Source of the DNA: an uncultured Bacillota bacterium
GTDB lineage: Bacteria > Bacillota > Clostridia > Lachnospirales > Lachnospiraceae
DNA length: 11,945 nucleotides
Direction of reading: 5' to 3'
NCBI GenBank assembly: GCA_958352855.1
Contig: CATWQE010000078.1
Coordinates: forward strand, 1-11,945
Made by a program: the position numbers and the translations under genes. This document shows positions 4,417 through 11,945 of the stretch, piece by piece. The notes beneath the pieces are model-generated. The model did no database searches and had not been told where the DNA came from. It was given only the letters and a program-made list of their open reading frames with translations. Within the stretch, counting starts at the first letter, position 1. The number at the start of each line of letters is the position of its first letter.

Positions 4417-6996
4417 TTACTCCATCCGCAGCCTTTCTACAATACTCTGTTTCTCCAGATTCTTAAAGCATACATACGGAATCAGCACTGCAAATACCAA
4501 TAGAATTGGTGTACAAATCACCAATGGAAGCAAGGTAAAGTGGAATGTAGTAAATCCTCCGGCTACCATGGCTCTGATACCCACACCAACTGCCAAAGCA
4601 CTGATTAAGTAAGACAATGCTAACGTGATACCTGCATAAGAAAGCCCTTCATAAATCAACATTTGGCAAAGCTGTTTTTTCGTCATACCTACACTCTGAA
4701 TCATGGCAAATTCTCGTCTTCGGGATACTATGGCTGTTACCATGGAATTGACAAAGTTCAGTACGCCTACCAGGGCAATAATGATGCTAATGGTATTGCC
4801 CATCACTGCTGAAGAGCGTGTTTCTTTCTCATACTGCTCTGCCATTACCTTTCTAGAAGATACTGGAAGGCTGCTATCCTCATGATTGCTATAATCATCC
4901 AGCCATTCCTGCATCTCCTCCATATGAGTATCATCTACATTTACAAATAGTCTTCGCAGGGTATTCTCCGGCCACTGAGTCTGAAATGTATCTGCTGGAA
5001 GGATAAAGTGCATTTCTATGGAATCAGGGGCTCCTGTTTCGGATGCTCCGTCATCCACAGGCATTAATGGATACACGACAGCCATGACTTCATAGATTTC
5101 TCCAGCTAGCTCTACGTTGCTTCCCACAGATGGCGTGGGAAGACACGGATATTCCTCTCCCTGCTCTATAGCAGGTCCTACGGCCAGAACGTATTTTCCA
5201 CTGGCATAGGCTTTCTCATCAAAGGCGCCCTCCATAATACACGCATCCTGAGTCACTGCCTGAAGAGCAATACCATCCAGACCAAATGCCACAGCACTCA
5301 TCTCCCTGGCATCTACAGCTTTGTGAAATTCTTCCACACCAGTAGGATCATAGGTACTCCAGTCTGAAAGCATTTCTTCTGTATAAAATCCCTGAAGATT
5401 TTTCACAGTCTGTTCATCCATCTTCCAGTTAAATTGTGCAGAATACTGATGTCCTATGGCTTCCACACCTTCAAAAGATTCCATGGCTTTCACTAAATCT
5501 GCATTTAAAGTATCTCCCTTGGGATTATATCCTCCAATATAATCCTCACTGGTTGCATCAGAAAGTTCAAAATCCGCAATCGTCAAATCTGCCAGATATT
5601 TTTCCATATCAAAAGCTGCATTTTTTGCATAAAAACAGCTCAAAAGCACCAGTCCCAATGTCAAAGAACATACAACGGTAATCGTTCGTTTTTTATTACG
5701 TCCCAGATTCGCCCATGCCATAGAATACAGAGATGCACTTTCCTTTTTTCTTTTTGTTTTTTTACTTTTTCCATCTGCATCACTCATACGCAGTGCTTCT
5801 ATGGGTGAAACTTTTCCTGCCAATCTTGCCGGACGCAGACAAGAAATAAGTACTGTCAGCCAGGCGAAAACTGCAGAACCTAGAAAAATAACCGGATTTA
5901 CAGATACGCCGCTCTCTCCTCCTAGAATTCCGGTAAAGGCCGGTACAAGCACCAGTCCCAATACCCAGCCAAGTACAAGTCCTGCCGGAATCCCAATAAG
6001 ACACAAACGATTTGACTGTCCATAAATCAATTTTTTAATCTGTTTCGTAGTCATTCCCAAGGTTTTCAGTTTACCATAAAGCTGTACATCTGCTGTCACA
6101 CTAATTTGGAAAATATTATAGATAATCAGGTAACCAGCCACAAATACAAGTATCATACCAAGATACATGGGCAGTGTCTCCTGAAGCGCTGTAGCCCCCA
6201 TTTCTGGTGAATAGGCTAAATTCACATGATATTCCAGCTCTGTAAGCCCTGTATCAGAAAGAATCTGCTCCATGGTTTTCTCAATATTCCGAGCACTGTG
6301 TAAGGTTACCTGGGCCATATGTGTCCCCAAAAGCTGTCCCTGTGTTGTTTCTGTACCTGCTGCCATTTCTTCTACATAGGATTTTGATACCCATGCCATG
6401 CTGGCATAGACAGATTCATTTCCTTCCCAGAATCCACATAAGGTAAAAGTCTTGGAAATGGTTTCTGCCTTTGGGTCTGAAAGATTTTTTCGCCATTTTA
6501 GTGTAACCTTCTCTCCAATTTTCGGTGTAATGCCAAGACGTTTTAAAGTCACAGTATCTAGTGCTGCCTCATTGGCATCTTGAGGCAGTCTGCCTGTTGT
6601 TGGTTCACTAAAAGAATGACTTGCATAGCTGTTATTTGCCCAGCGTATTTCCACCTGCTTCCCTGCCAGTTTCTCATTTTCTGCAAGCCCCAGCACAATA
6701 CTCTCACCTACTTCCTTTACTTGGGGATGAGCGGCGAGTTTTTCCACCTGCTCATCCTGGATGGATTTAAAGGAAGCCTGTGCATCATATCCTGTTTGTC
6801 TGAAGGTCATTTCTACCAGATTTTCACTCATACTCTGTGCCAGTGTAAATAAGGTGGTAAACATCATGGTTGTCATCAAAATCGCCAGTATTGCCACCAG
6901 ATTTCTTCCTTTATTCTTATGAAACAACCTCTGGCTTAATATATGAATTGGTTCAAATTTTTTCTTATTCCTTCTATTCGTTTCTCTTCCTGCCAT
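4417..6996 (-). CDS. FtsX-type ABC transporter permease, 859 aa, two fused half-units
   Basis: This is the membrane subunit of a MacB/LolCE-like exporter, paired with the ATPase encoded 17 bp upstream. Predicted membrane segments are at about 32-54, 276-300, 332-352, 368-390, 436-456, 730-755, 785-810 and 820-845, giving a 1+3+1+3 pattern. Two large extracytoplasmic domains lie at about 55-275 and 457-729. An internal repeat is visible: LKTLGMTTKQIKKLIYGQ (310-327) matches IQSVGMTKKQLCQMLIYEG (766-784). This is the cytoplasmic coupling region after each first FtsX helix. The protein thus resembles two fused MacB half-units rather than the 10-segment BceB type. It is a diverged paralogue of the 846-aa permease at 7792-10332, sharing GRLP, FTLCGFW and GLDG blocks. 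The ATG at 6996 has AAGGAAGG upstream. A terminator follows. Substrate unknown; peptide or envelope-lipid handling is an inference. Confidence 0.95.
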   Translation of the reverse strand: MAGRETNRRNKKKFEPIHILSQRLFHKNKGRNLVAILAILMTTMMFTTLFTLAQSMSENLVEMTFRQTGYDAQASFKSIQDEQVEKLAAHPQVKEVGESIVLGLAENEKLAGKQVEIRWANNSYASHSFSEPTTGRLPQDANEAALDTVTLKRLGITPKIGEKVTLKWRKNLSDPKAETISKTFTLCGFWEGNESVYASMAWVSKSYVEEMAAGTETTQGQLLGTHMAQVTLHSARNIEKTMEQILSDTGLTELEYHVNLAYSPEMGATALQETLPMYLGMILVFVAGYLIIYNIFQISVTADVQLYGKLKTLGMTTKQIKKLIYGQSNRLCLIGIPAGLVLGWVLGLVLVPAFTGILGGESGVSVNPVIFLGSAVFAWLTVLISCLRPARLAGKVSPIEALRMSDADGKSKKTKRKKESASLYSMAWANLGRNKKRTITVVCSLTLGLVLLSCFYAKNAAFDMEKYLADLTIADFELSDATSEDYIGGYNPKGDTLNADLVKAMESFEGVEAIGHQYSAQFNWKMDEQTVKNLQGFYTEEMLSDWSTYDPTGVEEFHKAVDAREMSAVAFGLDGIALQAVTQDACIMEGAFDEKAYASGKYVLAVGPAIEQGEEYPCLPTPSVGSNVELAGEIYEVMAVVYPLMPVDDGASETGAPDSIEMHFILPADTFQTQWPENTLRRLFVNVDDTHMEEMQEWLDDYSNHEDSSLPVSSRKVMAEQYEKETRSSAVMGNTISIIIALVGVLNFVNSMVTAIVSRRREFAMIQSVGMTKKQLCQMLIYEGLSYAGITLALSYLISALAVGVGIRAMVAGGFTTFHFTLLPLVICTPILLVFAVLIPYVCFKNLEKQSIVERLRME

Positions 6997-7013
6997 GTCT
7001 GCTGCCCTTCCTT

Positions 7014-7685
7014 TTACTGTTCTACAATTCTTCCATCTTCAATCCGCACAATACAATCTGCCATCTGAGCAATCTCTGGATTGTGTGTAATCATAACAAT
7101 GGTCTGATGAAATTCCTGACTGGTCATCTTCAAAAGCCCAATGACGTCATCACTGGTCTTACTGTCCAGGTTTCCTGTTGGCTCATCTGCCAGAATAATA
7201 GAGGGCTTGCTTGCCAGTGCTCGGGCAATGGCAACTCTTTGTTGCTGTCCGCCGGAAAGATTATTGGGCAGGCTATCTAGTTTTTTTTCTAACCCAAGAA
7301 GTTTTACCACTTCCATAATAAATTTTTTATCTGGTTTTCTCCCATCCAGAGAAATTGGAAAAATAATATTTTCCCATACACTTAAAACTGGAACCAGGTT
7401 GTAATTCTGAAAAATAAATCCAATTTGTTTTCTTCGGAAAATAGTGGCCTGTTCACTGTTAAGGGCTGCAAGCTCCGTATTTCCAATACGGATACTTCCT
7501 TCTGTGGGAACATCCAAGCCTCCCAACATATTTAAAAGTGTAGATTTACCGGAACCTGATGTACCAATAATGGCAGTGAATTTTCCACGCTCAATTTCCA
7601 AATCTACGCCATCCAGCGCACGTACCAGTGCTTCACCTTTTCCATAATATTTTTTTAAGCCAGTGGCTGTTAAAATTGCTTCCAT
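7014..7685 (-). CDS. ABC transporter ATP-binding protein, MacB/LolD/BceA type
   Basis: This 223-aa ATPase pairs with the 859-aa permease that follows 17 bp later. Motifs are complete: Walker A GTSGSGKST (41-49), Q-loop Gln93, signature LSGGQ (143-147), Walker B IILADEPTG with Asp167-Glu168, and H-loop His201. The ATG at 7685-7683 has GGGAGGA nine bases upstream. It opens its own transcription unit behind a good promoter (TTGAGA, 16 bp, TATAAT) and a putative regulator site, so this pair can be expressed apart from the upstream kinase and exporter genes, though no terminator separates them. Sequence is close to the ATPase at 10345-11010 (shared KFTAIIG, DEPTGNLDSK, HQT-VMITHN, EIAQMAD). Confidence 0.96.
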   Translation of the reverse strand: MEAILTATGLKKYYGKGEALVRALDGVDLEIERGKFTAIIGTSGSGKSTLLNMLGGLDVPTEGSIRIGNTELAALNSEQATIFRRKQIGFIFQNYNLVPVLSVWENIIFPISLDGRKPDKKFIMEVVKLLGLEKKLDSLPNNLSGGQQQRVAIARALASKPSIILADEPTGNLDSKTSDDVIGLLKMTSQEFHQTIVMITHNPEIAQMADCIVRIEDGRIVEQ

Positions 7686-7725
7686 GTATTTTTCCTCCCT
7701 GTTATGACTTGATTTGTTTATGTTG

Positions 7726-7753
7726 ATTATACTTTAACAAATAAATGTCTCAA
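7726..7753 (-). promoter_or_regulatory. Promoter of the second ABC-permease pair
   Basis: The -10 is a perfect TATAAT (7731-7726) and the -35 is TTGAGA (7753-7748), with a 16-bp spacer, on the minus strand. The expected transcript start is about 35 bases before the ATPase ATG. The operator-like repeats at 7756-7784 abut the -35, as expected for activation by an OmpR-family regulator. Confidence 0.7.
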
Positions 7754-7755
7754 TC

Positions 7756-7784
7756 AAGGTACAGGAAAGGTACATTTTTGTAAC
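7756..7784. promoter_or_regulatory. Putative response-regulator operator upstream of the second ABC ATPase
   Basis: On the plus strand, AAGGTACA occurs at 7756-7763 and again at 7767-7774, an 11-bp period. The second copy plus TGTAAC (7779-7784) forms an imperfect inverted repeat with TACA-N4-TGTA core and GTACA-N4-TGTAA overall. It is one base off the BceR-like TNACA-N4-TGTAA form. Its centre is about 45 bp upstream of the -10 and 91 bp upstream of the ATG, close to the spacing seen at 777-796. Read on the minus strand the two sites share TTACAAAA-x-TGTA. Confidence 0.5.
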
Positions 7785-7791
7785 TTATCTT

Positions 7792-10332
7792 CTATTCTCT
7801 TTGGCTCATACGCTGTGTCAGGCTTCCTTTTGTAATAAATTTTAAACATAGAAGGGGCACAAGTATAGCCAGAACTGCCAGCGCAACAACAAAAATCCAC
7901 AGGGGCAGTAAGGAACAGGTATACGCCATACTCCAGGAACCCATTGCCTCCACCACCTTTGGCATCACCCAAGAATCAAATATCACAGTGACAGGTATCA
8001 AAATCACAATCATCAACACTGCGTGAAACAGGCCCTCCAGAAGAAGGAGATTGCGAAGCTGTATACGTGTCATACCAAGACTTTCATATACAGCAAACTC
8101 TCTTTTCCGTCTCACAGTTTTAATCACCAACATATTGATAAAATTCATCCCTGCAATTCCTGCCAGCACCAAACCAATGACAAGATCCGGCAGCACCATA
8201 TTTAAACGCGCCACCTGGAAATTCTCCTGATATTCACTACGTTTTGTAATTCCCACACCACGATTTAGTCCCTGCTCATACTCATCCAGATAGGACTCAA
8301 ACTCTTTTTGCTGTTTCTCATCAATATTTACCGCAAGCTGACGGTATGCCTGCCCTGGAAATAATTCATCAAACGCTTCTAAGGGAATAATATATATAAT
8401 GTTGAAAGCAGCTTCCAGACTATTTGCACCCTCCAAATACGTTTCGTCATGCATGACAGATCCCATAACCGTAAATTCATGCCCCTGAATTTCAACCTGT
8501 TCTCCTTCTACTGGAGAGGACAGTCCCTCATGATAAGCTCCCCCTGCAAGTACATAATCACCAGAAGAAAATGCCTCTTTCTCAAAACCTCCGCTGGTAA
8601 ACGGGGAATACTCCTGAAGATAGTCCAGATATACACCGTCCATTCCAATTACCAGTCCAGTATATGCTCCTGTTTCCTCTAACTTTGCAAGCCCATCAAG
8701 CCACTCTGGGAAGCCCGTCTGGGTTTCACGAAGTGTCTGGGTTTCGTCATAGGGCTGATTATAAAAATCTATGATCCGTTTACGAAGCACCTCCGGCGCC
8801 ATCATAGAGACTTCCCTGCTTTTCAGAGCACTTACAGACATGACTTCCGGTCTTTTTTTCAATACCTCCACGGTTTCTTCTGTAATCCCTGTATTTTTTT
8901 CATTGTAATGCTGGTCTGAAAGATACGCCGAACCATCACACAGACTATAATCCCATGGAGACATAGCAGAAAGATAAATCCCCTCCTTGAAGCTAATATA
9001 CCGAATCCACACAGAGTTCAGAAGTAAAACTGCCAATAACAGAGAAACCATAGACAATAATGTACGCCATCGGTTTTTTCCCAGTATTCGGAAGGCTAAC
9101 TGTGTTAAGGTAGTACGTCCATCAGAATGTTTCTTTCTTTTTGGCATTTTACCAGAAACACGGTCTCTTGTCTCCACTGGAGTCATACGGGAAAGCTGGA
9201 AAGCCGGCAACAGATATGCCAATAAAACAGTTGCCATGGTACATAAGATAGCCACTACAAAAGGCTTCCATGACAAGAAATACAAGGCTGGATTTTCTTC
9301 CATCCCACTCACAACGCGTCCCGTAATAAAAAAGTGAAGCACAAAGCCAATAAGCCATCCTGGAATCATTCCCAATAGAGATACCAAAGCCCCCTGCTCC
9401 AACAGCAGACGCCGAATCTGTCTGGGTGTCATCCCAAGGGATTTCAACCCTGCAAAAAACAAACGGTCCCTGTCTGCTGCCACATGGACAATACTATATA
9501 CCATCAGATAACCACACAATACTACCAAAATCGCCGGTATATAATATGGCATTGCCTGCCTTTGAGCCTGTTCCATCTTGGCGTCATTATAAGCTAGATT
9601 TGTGGTAAAGCTGCATCCTGCTACCCCTTGCTCTAAAAGAATGTTTTCTGCCTGTTCATCCAGATTTTTCGGCTGATGCAAGGTAACTCCAAGGGTCACA
9701 TTATGAGCATGCTCAGCCTGATATCCAGGCAGAAGCTGCTCTGCTTCCTCCTTGGTAATCCATGCACAGGCTTCTGTAAAGTTCGTAGGGCTTGCCCACC
9801 ATCCACAGAGCGTAAACTCTGCAGTATGTTCTGTTTTGTCGGGGTCTGTCCACTGAATGGTTACAGAACTACCTGCTTCATGCGGCACACCAAGAGAATC
9901 CATGGTAAACTCATCCAGAGCAATTTCTCCTCTATTTTTCGGAAGTCTGCCTTCTGTGGGAACAGACAGCACGGTCTTAGCATACGCCCTGTCTGTAACA
10001 GCCAGTTTAATACTTCTTCGTCCAATCATGGGATCTGAAAGCTGCCCAATGGTGCTTAAACGCACCGTGCTTTTTATACTACTGTTTTCAGCAAGGGTAT
10101 CTGCCTGCTGCTCCGTAAGTCCAGTATAAAGAATATGATTGGTAGAACCATAGGCATACTGATAACTGAGTAAATACGCATCTTCCACGGAACCTCCCAG
10201 CAGAAATACAAAACTGTACAATGCGGTTACCAGCATGGCCGCAAATACCAATATAGCATATTTTATACCATGAAACCGAAGATCTCTTAGCACCAAAGTC
10301 CTGCAGACCTTTAGATTATTATTTGCAAGCAT
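7792..10332 (-). CDS. FtsX-type ABC transporter permease, 846 aa, two fused half-units
   Basis: This is the membrane subunit paired with the ATPase encoded 12 bp upstream. Predicted membrane segments are at about 25-46, 263-285, 312-334, 355-377, 424-443, 713-738, 768-788 and 805-832. Two extracytoplasmic domains lie at about 47-262 and 444-712. The internal duplication shows as LKSLGMTPRQIRRLLLEQG (296-314) against YESLGMTRIQLRNLLLLEG (749-767). It is a paralogue of the 859-aa permease in the same region. Shared blocks include EGRLP/TGRLP, FTLCGWW/FTLCGFW, IGMDG/FGLDG and LAVNIDE/LFVNVDD. Identity elsewhere is modest, so the duplication is old or the substrates differ. The ATG at 10332-10330 is served by AAGGGGG, which overlaps the stop of the ATPase gene, implying translational coupling. 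Confidence 0.95.
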   Translation of the reverse strand: MLANNNLKVCRTLVLRDLRFHGIKYAILVFAAMLVTALYSFVFLLGGSVEDAYLLSYQYAYGSTNHILYTGLTEQQADTLAENSSIKSTVRLSTIGQLSDPMIGRRSIKLAVTDRAYAKTVLSVPTEGRLPKNRGEIALDEFTMDSLGVPHEAGSSVTIQWTDPDKTEHTAEFTLCGWWASPTNFTEACAWITKEEAEQLLPGYQAEHAHNVTLGVTLHQPKNLDEQAENILLEQGVAGCSFTTNLAYNDAKMEQAQRQAMPYYIPAILVVLCGYLMVYSIVHVAADRDRLFFAGLKSLGMTPRQIRRLLLEQGALVSLLGMIPGWLIGFVLHFFITGRVVSGMEENPALYFLSWKPFVVAILCTMATVLLAYLLPAFQLSRMTPVETRDRVSGKMPKRKKHSDGRTTLTQLAFRILGKNRWRTLLSMVSLLLAVLLLNSVWIRYISFKEGIYLSAMSPWDYSLCDGSAYLSDQHYNEKNTGITEETVEVLKKRPEVMSVSALKSREVSMMAPEVLRKRIIDFYNQPYDETQTLRETQTGFPEWLDGLAKLEETGAYTGLVIGMDGVYLDYLQEYSPFTSGGFEKEAFSSGDYVLAGGAYHEGLSSPVEGEQVEIQGHEFTVMGSVMHDETYLEGANSLEAAFNIIYIIPLEAFDELFPGQAYRQLAVNIDEKQQKEFESYLDEYEQGLNRGVGITKRSEYQENFQVARLNMVLPDLVIGLVLAGIAGMNFINMLVIKTVRRKREFAVYESLGMTRIQLRNLLLLEGLFHAVLMIVILIPVTVIFDSWVMPKVVEAMGSWSMAYTCSLLPLWIFVVALAVLAILVPLLCLKFITKGSLTQRMSQRE

Positions 10333-10344
10333 GTCGATACCCCC

Positions 10345-11010
10345 TTACGCCAAAATTTGGCCATCCTCAATCCTTACTACTCGGTCAGCCATCTGGGCAA
10401 TCTCCAGATTATGGGTAATCATCACCAAGGTCTGATGATAAGTTTCCACAGACATTTTTAAAAGTCCCAGTACATTCTGTCCACTTTTAGAATCTAGGTT
10501 TCCTGTCGGCTCATCTGCCAGGAGGATAGACGGCTTTGCAATTAAAGCTCTGGCAATGGCTACCCGTTGTTGTCCACCGCCGGATAACTCATGGGGATAA
10601 GCATTGAGTCGTTCCTCCAAACGAAGAAGCTCTGTAATCTCCTTAAAAAAAGTCCTATCCGGTGTAGAACCTGCAAGGCTTAAGGGAAACAAAATATTTT
10701 CCTTCACAGTAAGAGTTGGTACCAGGTTAAAACTCTGGTATACAAATCCTACTTTATTTCTGCGAAATACTGCCAATTCTTTTTCTTTTAGTCCAGACAG
10801 ATTCACACCATCCACAATAACTTCTCCCTCATCTGGGATATCCATTCCTCCCATCATATTTAAAAGTGTGGTCTTTCCAGAACCAGATGCCCCAATGATA
10901 GCAGTAAATTTCCCTTTTTCAATGGTGAGATTTATGCCATTTAACGCCTTTACTGCACCCTCTCCTCTTCCAAATGTTTTATGTACGTTTCGTATTGTCA
11001 AAATATCCAT
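10345..11010 (-). CDS. ABC transporter ATP-binding protein with variant LSGGG signature
   Basis: This 221-aa MacB/LolD/BceA-type ATPase partners the 846-aa permease 12 bp downstream. The start is set at the ATG at 11010-11008 (MDILTIRNV), where family homology begins and GAAGGAG lies upstream. An in-frame ATG nine codons earlier lacks a ribosome binding site. Walker A GASGSGKTT is at 40-48, Q-loop Gln92, Walker B ILLADEPTG with Asp166-Glu167, and H-loop His200. The signature motif reads LSGGG (142-146) followed by QQRVAIARAL, while the other two ATPases in the window have LSGGQ. The change is a GGA codon where the paralogues have CAG. The reading frame is intact, so it is a substitution rather than a frame error. 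It follows the kinase gene after 65 bp, in which I see no convincing promoter or terminator. Confidence 0.95.
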   Translation of the reverse strand: MDILTIRNVHKTFGRGEGAVKALNGINLTIEKGKFTAIIGASGSGKTTLLNMMGGMDIPDEGEVIVDGVNLSGLKEKELAVFRRNKVGFVYQSFNLVPTLTVKENILFPLSLAGSTPDRTFFKEITELLRLEERLNAYPHELSGGGQQRVAIARALIAKPSILLADEPTGNLDSKSGQNVLGLLKMSVETYHQTLVMITHNLEIAQMADRVVRIEDGQILA

Positions 11011-11075
11011 TTCTGTTTCTTCTCCTTCTTGCCTCATGTCTCTTATTTTCTTATGTCTGTCTATAGGTATATTCC

Positions 11076-11945
11076 TCAGCTTAAAAGATATATGGAAAAG
11101 GTACTTCCTTCTCCTACTTTCGATTTCACACTCATATACCCCTTCTGTCTGGTAATAATGCCATTTGCCAAATAAAGACCCAACCCCACTCCTTCCTGGG
11201 TCGCTGCTTCCTCTCCTCGGTAAAACCGTTGGAACACATCATGGTAATGAGCTTCCGGTATGCCAATCCCTGTATCCGTAATATCAATACGTGTATAAAA
11301 CTGCCAGGGACGTACTGTAATCATTAGGCTTCCTCCTTTTGGCGTATACTTCACCCCATTATCCAAAATATTCCCGATTGCCTCTGCAGTCCACTTGGAA
11401 TCATGCCATACCGTAATCTCAGGAGCACACTCCACACTAATATCAATCTTCTTCTGCTCTGCTTTTCCCCATACTCCACTTACTGCACTTGAGATTGTTT
11501 CATAAATCTGTCCCTTTGACGGATGCAGAACAAAGGTCCCTGTTTCCAGTCTGGACATATGAATAAGGGACTGCATGAGAAAATCAAGCTTATCAATTTG
11601 TTCCGCTAATGTAGTCATAAACTGGCTTCTCTTTTTTTCCTCCAAATATGGCTTTTGCAAAATTCCAATATATAACTTCATATTTGCAATGGGCGTCTTT
11701 ACCTGGTGGGAAATATCACTTACTAATTCCTGCAATGTCTCTTTATCTTTCTGGCTCTGAATTCTTCCCTCCTGCATAATGTCATAATATTGAAGCAACT
11801 TACTTTGTACTTTTGCAGTAAGAGAATCTTCATAAGGCTGGAAATATTCCGGCTCTCGTCCTGCAATAGCAGCATCCAGCGTCTCACAGACATCATCTGC
11901 AAACTGATTTATCTGTCTTTGCTTTCGTGCTGCCCACAAAAAAGT
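11076..11945 (-). CDS. Sensor histidine kinase (N-terminus beyond window edge)
   Basis: 289 residues of the C-terminal part are visible. The frame stays open to the window edge (TFLWAARKQRQ), so the true start and probably a membrane segment lie outside. A TTG at 11939 is not taken as a start. The dimerisation domain carries the H-box SDISHQVKTPIANMKLYIGI with the phospho-acceptor His. The N-box is GNILDNGVKYT, the G1 box DTGIGI, the F-box FQRFYRG and the G2 box GVGLGLYLA. It is the same subfamily as the kinase at 773-1678 (SHQ-KTP-AN, FYR, GLYLAN). The gene order implies that it and an unseen regulator control the ABC-permease genes downstream, as BceS-type or PsdS-type kinases do. That link is inferred from position. 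Confidence 0.93.
   Translation of the reverse strand, partial: TFLWAARKQRQINQFADDVCETLDAAIAGREPEYFQPYEDSLTAKVQSKLLQYYDIMQEGRIQSQKDKETLQELVSDISHQVKTPIANMKLYIGILQKPYLEEKKRSQFMTTLAEQIDKLDFLMQSLIHMSRLETGTFVLHPSKGQIYETISSAVSGVWGKAEQKKIDISVECAPEITVWHDSKWTAEAIGNILDNGVKYTPKGGSLMITVRPWQFYTRIDITDTGIGIPEAHYHDVFQRFYRGEEAATQEGVGLGLYLANGIITRQKGYMSVKSKVGEGSTFSIYLLS

Noticed and set aside
6870..7280. 136-codon plus-strand ORF opposite the ATPase and permease junction
   Set aside because: It is antisense to two well-supported genes, with Cys/Ser/Leu-rich composition typical of a shadow frame.
11011..11075. Promoter or operator between the right kinase and the LSGGG ATPase
   Set aside because: I found no TNACA-N4-TGTAA site and only weak TATA-like hexamers without a -35; co-transcription with the kinase is simpler.
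10604..11155. 183-codon plus-strand ORF opposite the LSGGG ATPase
   Set aside because: It is the antisense frame of a conserved ATPase and has no ribosome binding site or recognisable domain.
1..11945. Insertion sequences, CRISPR arrays, tRNA or rRNA genes
   Set aside because: No transposase, terminal inverted repeats with target duplications, regularly spaced repeats or RNA gene folds were seen on either strand.

Overview
The window reads as chromosomal DNA of a low-GC Firmicute, most likely a gut Clostridium relative of the Lachnospiraceae type. This rests on A/T-rich codon use, strong AGGAGG-like ribosome binding sites, TATAAT-type promoters and the character of the proteins. It is not a database match. 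All but one of the genes lie on the minus strand, so transcription runs mostly from high to low coordinates.

Right half (11945 to 4417): a histidine kinase cut by the window edge, an ABC ATPase and an 846-aa FtsX-type permease form one run. They are followed by a promoter with a putative response-regulator site, then a second ABC ATPase and an 859-aa permease, closed by a clear Rho-independent terminator. The two ATPase-permease pairs are diverged tandem paralogues. Each permease looks like two fused MacB/LolC-type half-units (1+3+1+3 membrane segments, two large extracytoplasmic domains), unlike the 10-segment BceB type.

Middle (4220 to 2359): a GNAT acetyltransferase, a lone plus-strand XRE-type repressor gene, and a divergent VbhA-Fic toxin-antitoxin pair. 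In that pair both partners of the classic inhibitory contact are altered. An unrecognised 48-codon ORF overlaps the end of fic and stops one base before the next gene.

Left part (2357 to 1): an OmpR-family response regulator, its histidine kinase with a single membrane segment, then a third MacB-type ABC ATPase that runs off the left edge. A perfect 8-bp inverted repeat with a 4-bp spacer sits at the end of the kinase gene, upstream of this ATPase. It fits the TNACA-N4-TGTAA form known for BceR-like regulators.

Working model (inference): two envelope-stress or peptide-resistance modules of kinase, regulator and ABC exporter lie side by side. Their ATPase promoters carry related operators, so the regulators may share or cross-talk over targets. 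The Fic module sits directly upstream of one regulator-kinase pair with no visible terminator, so the two may be co-transcribed.
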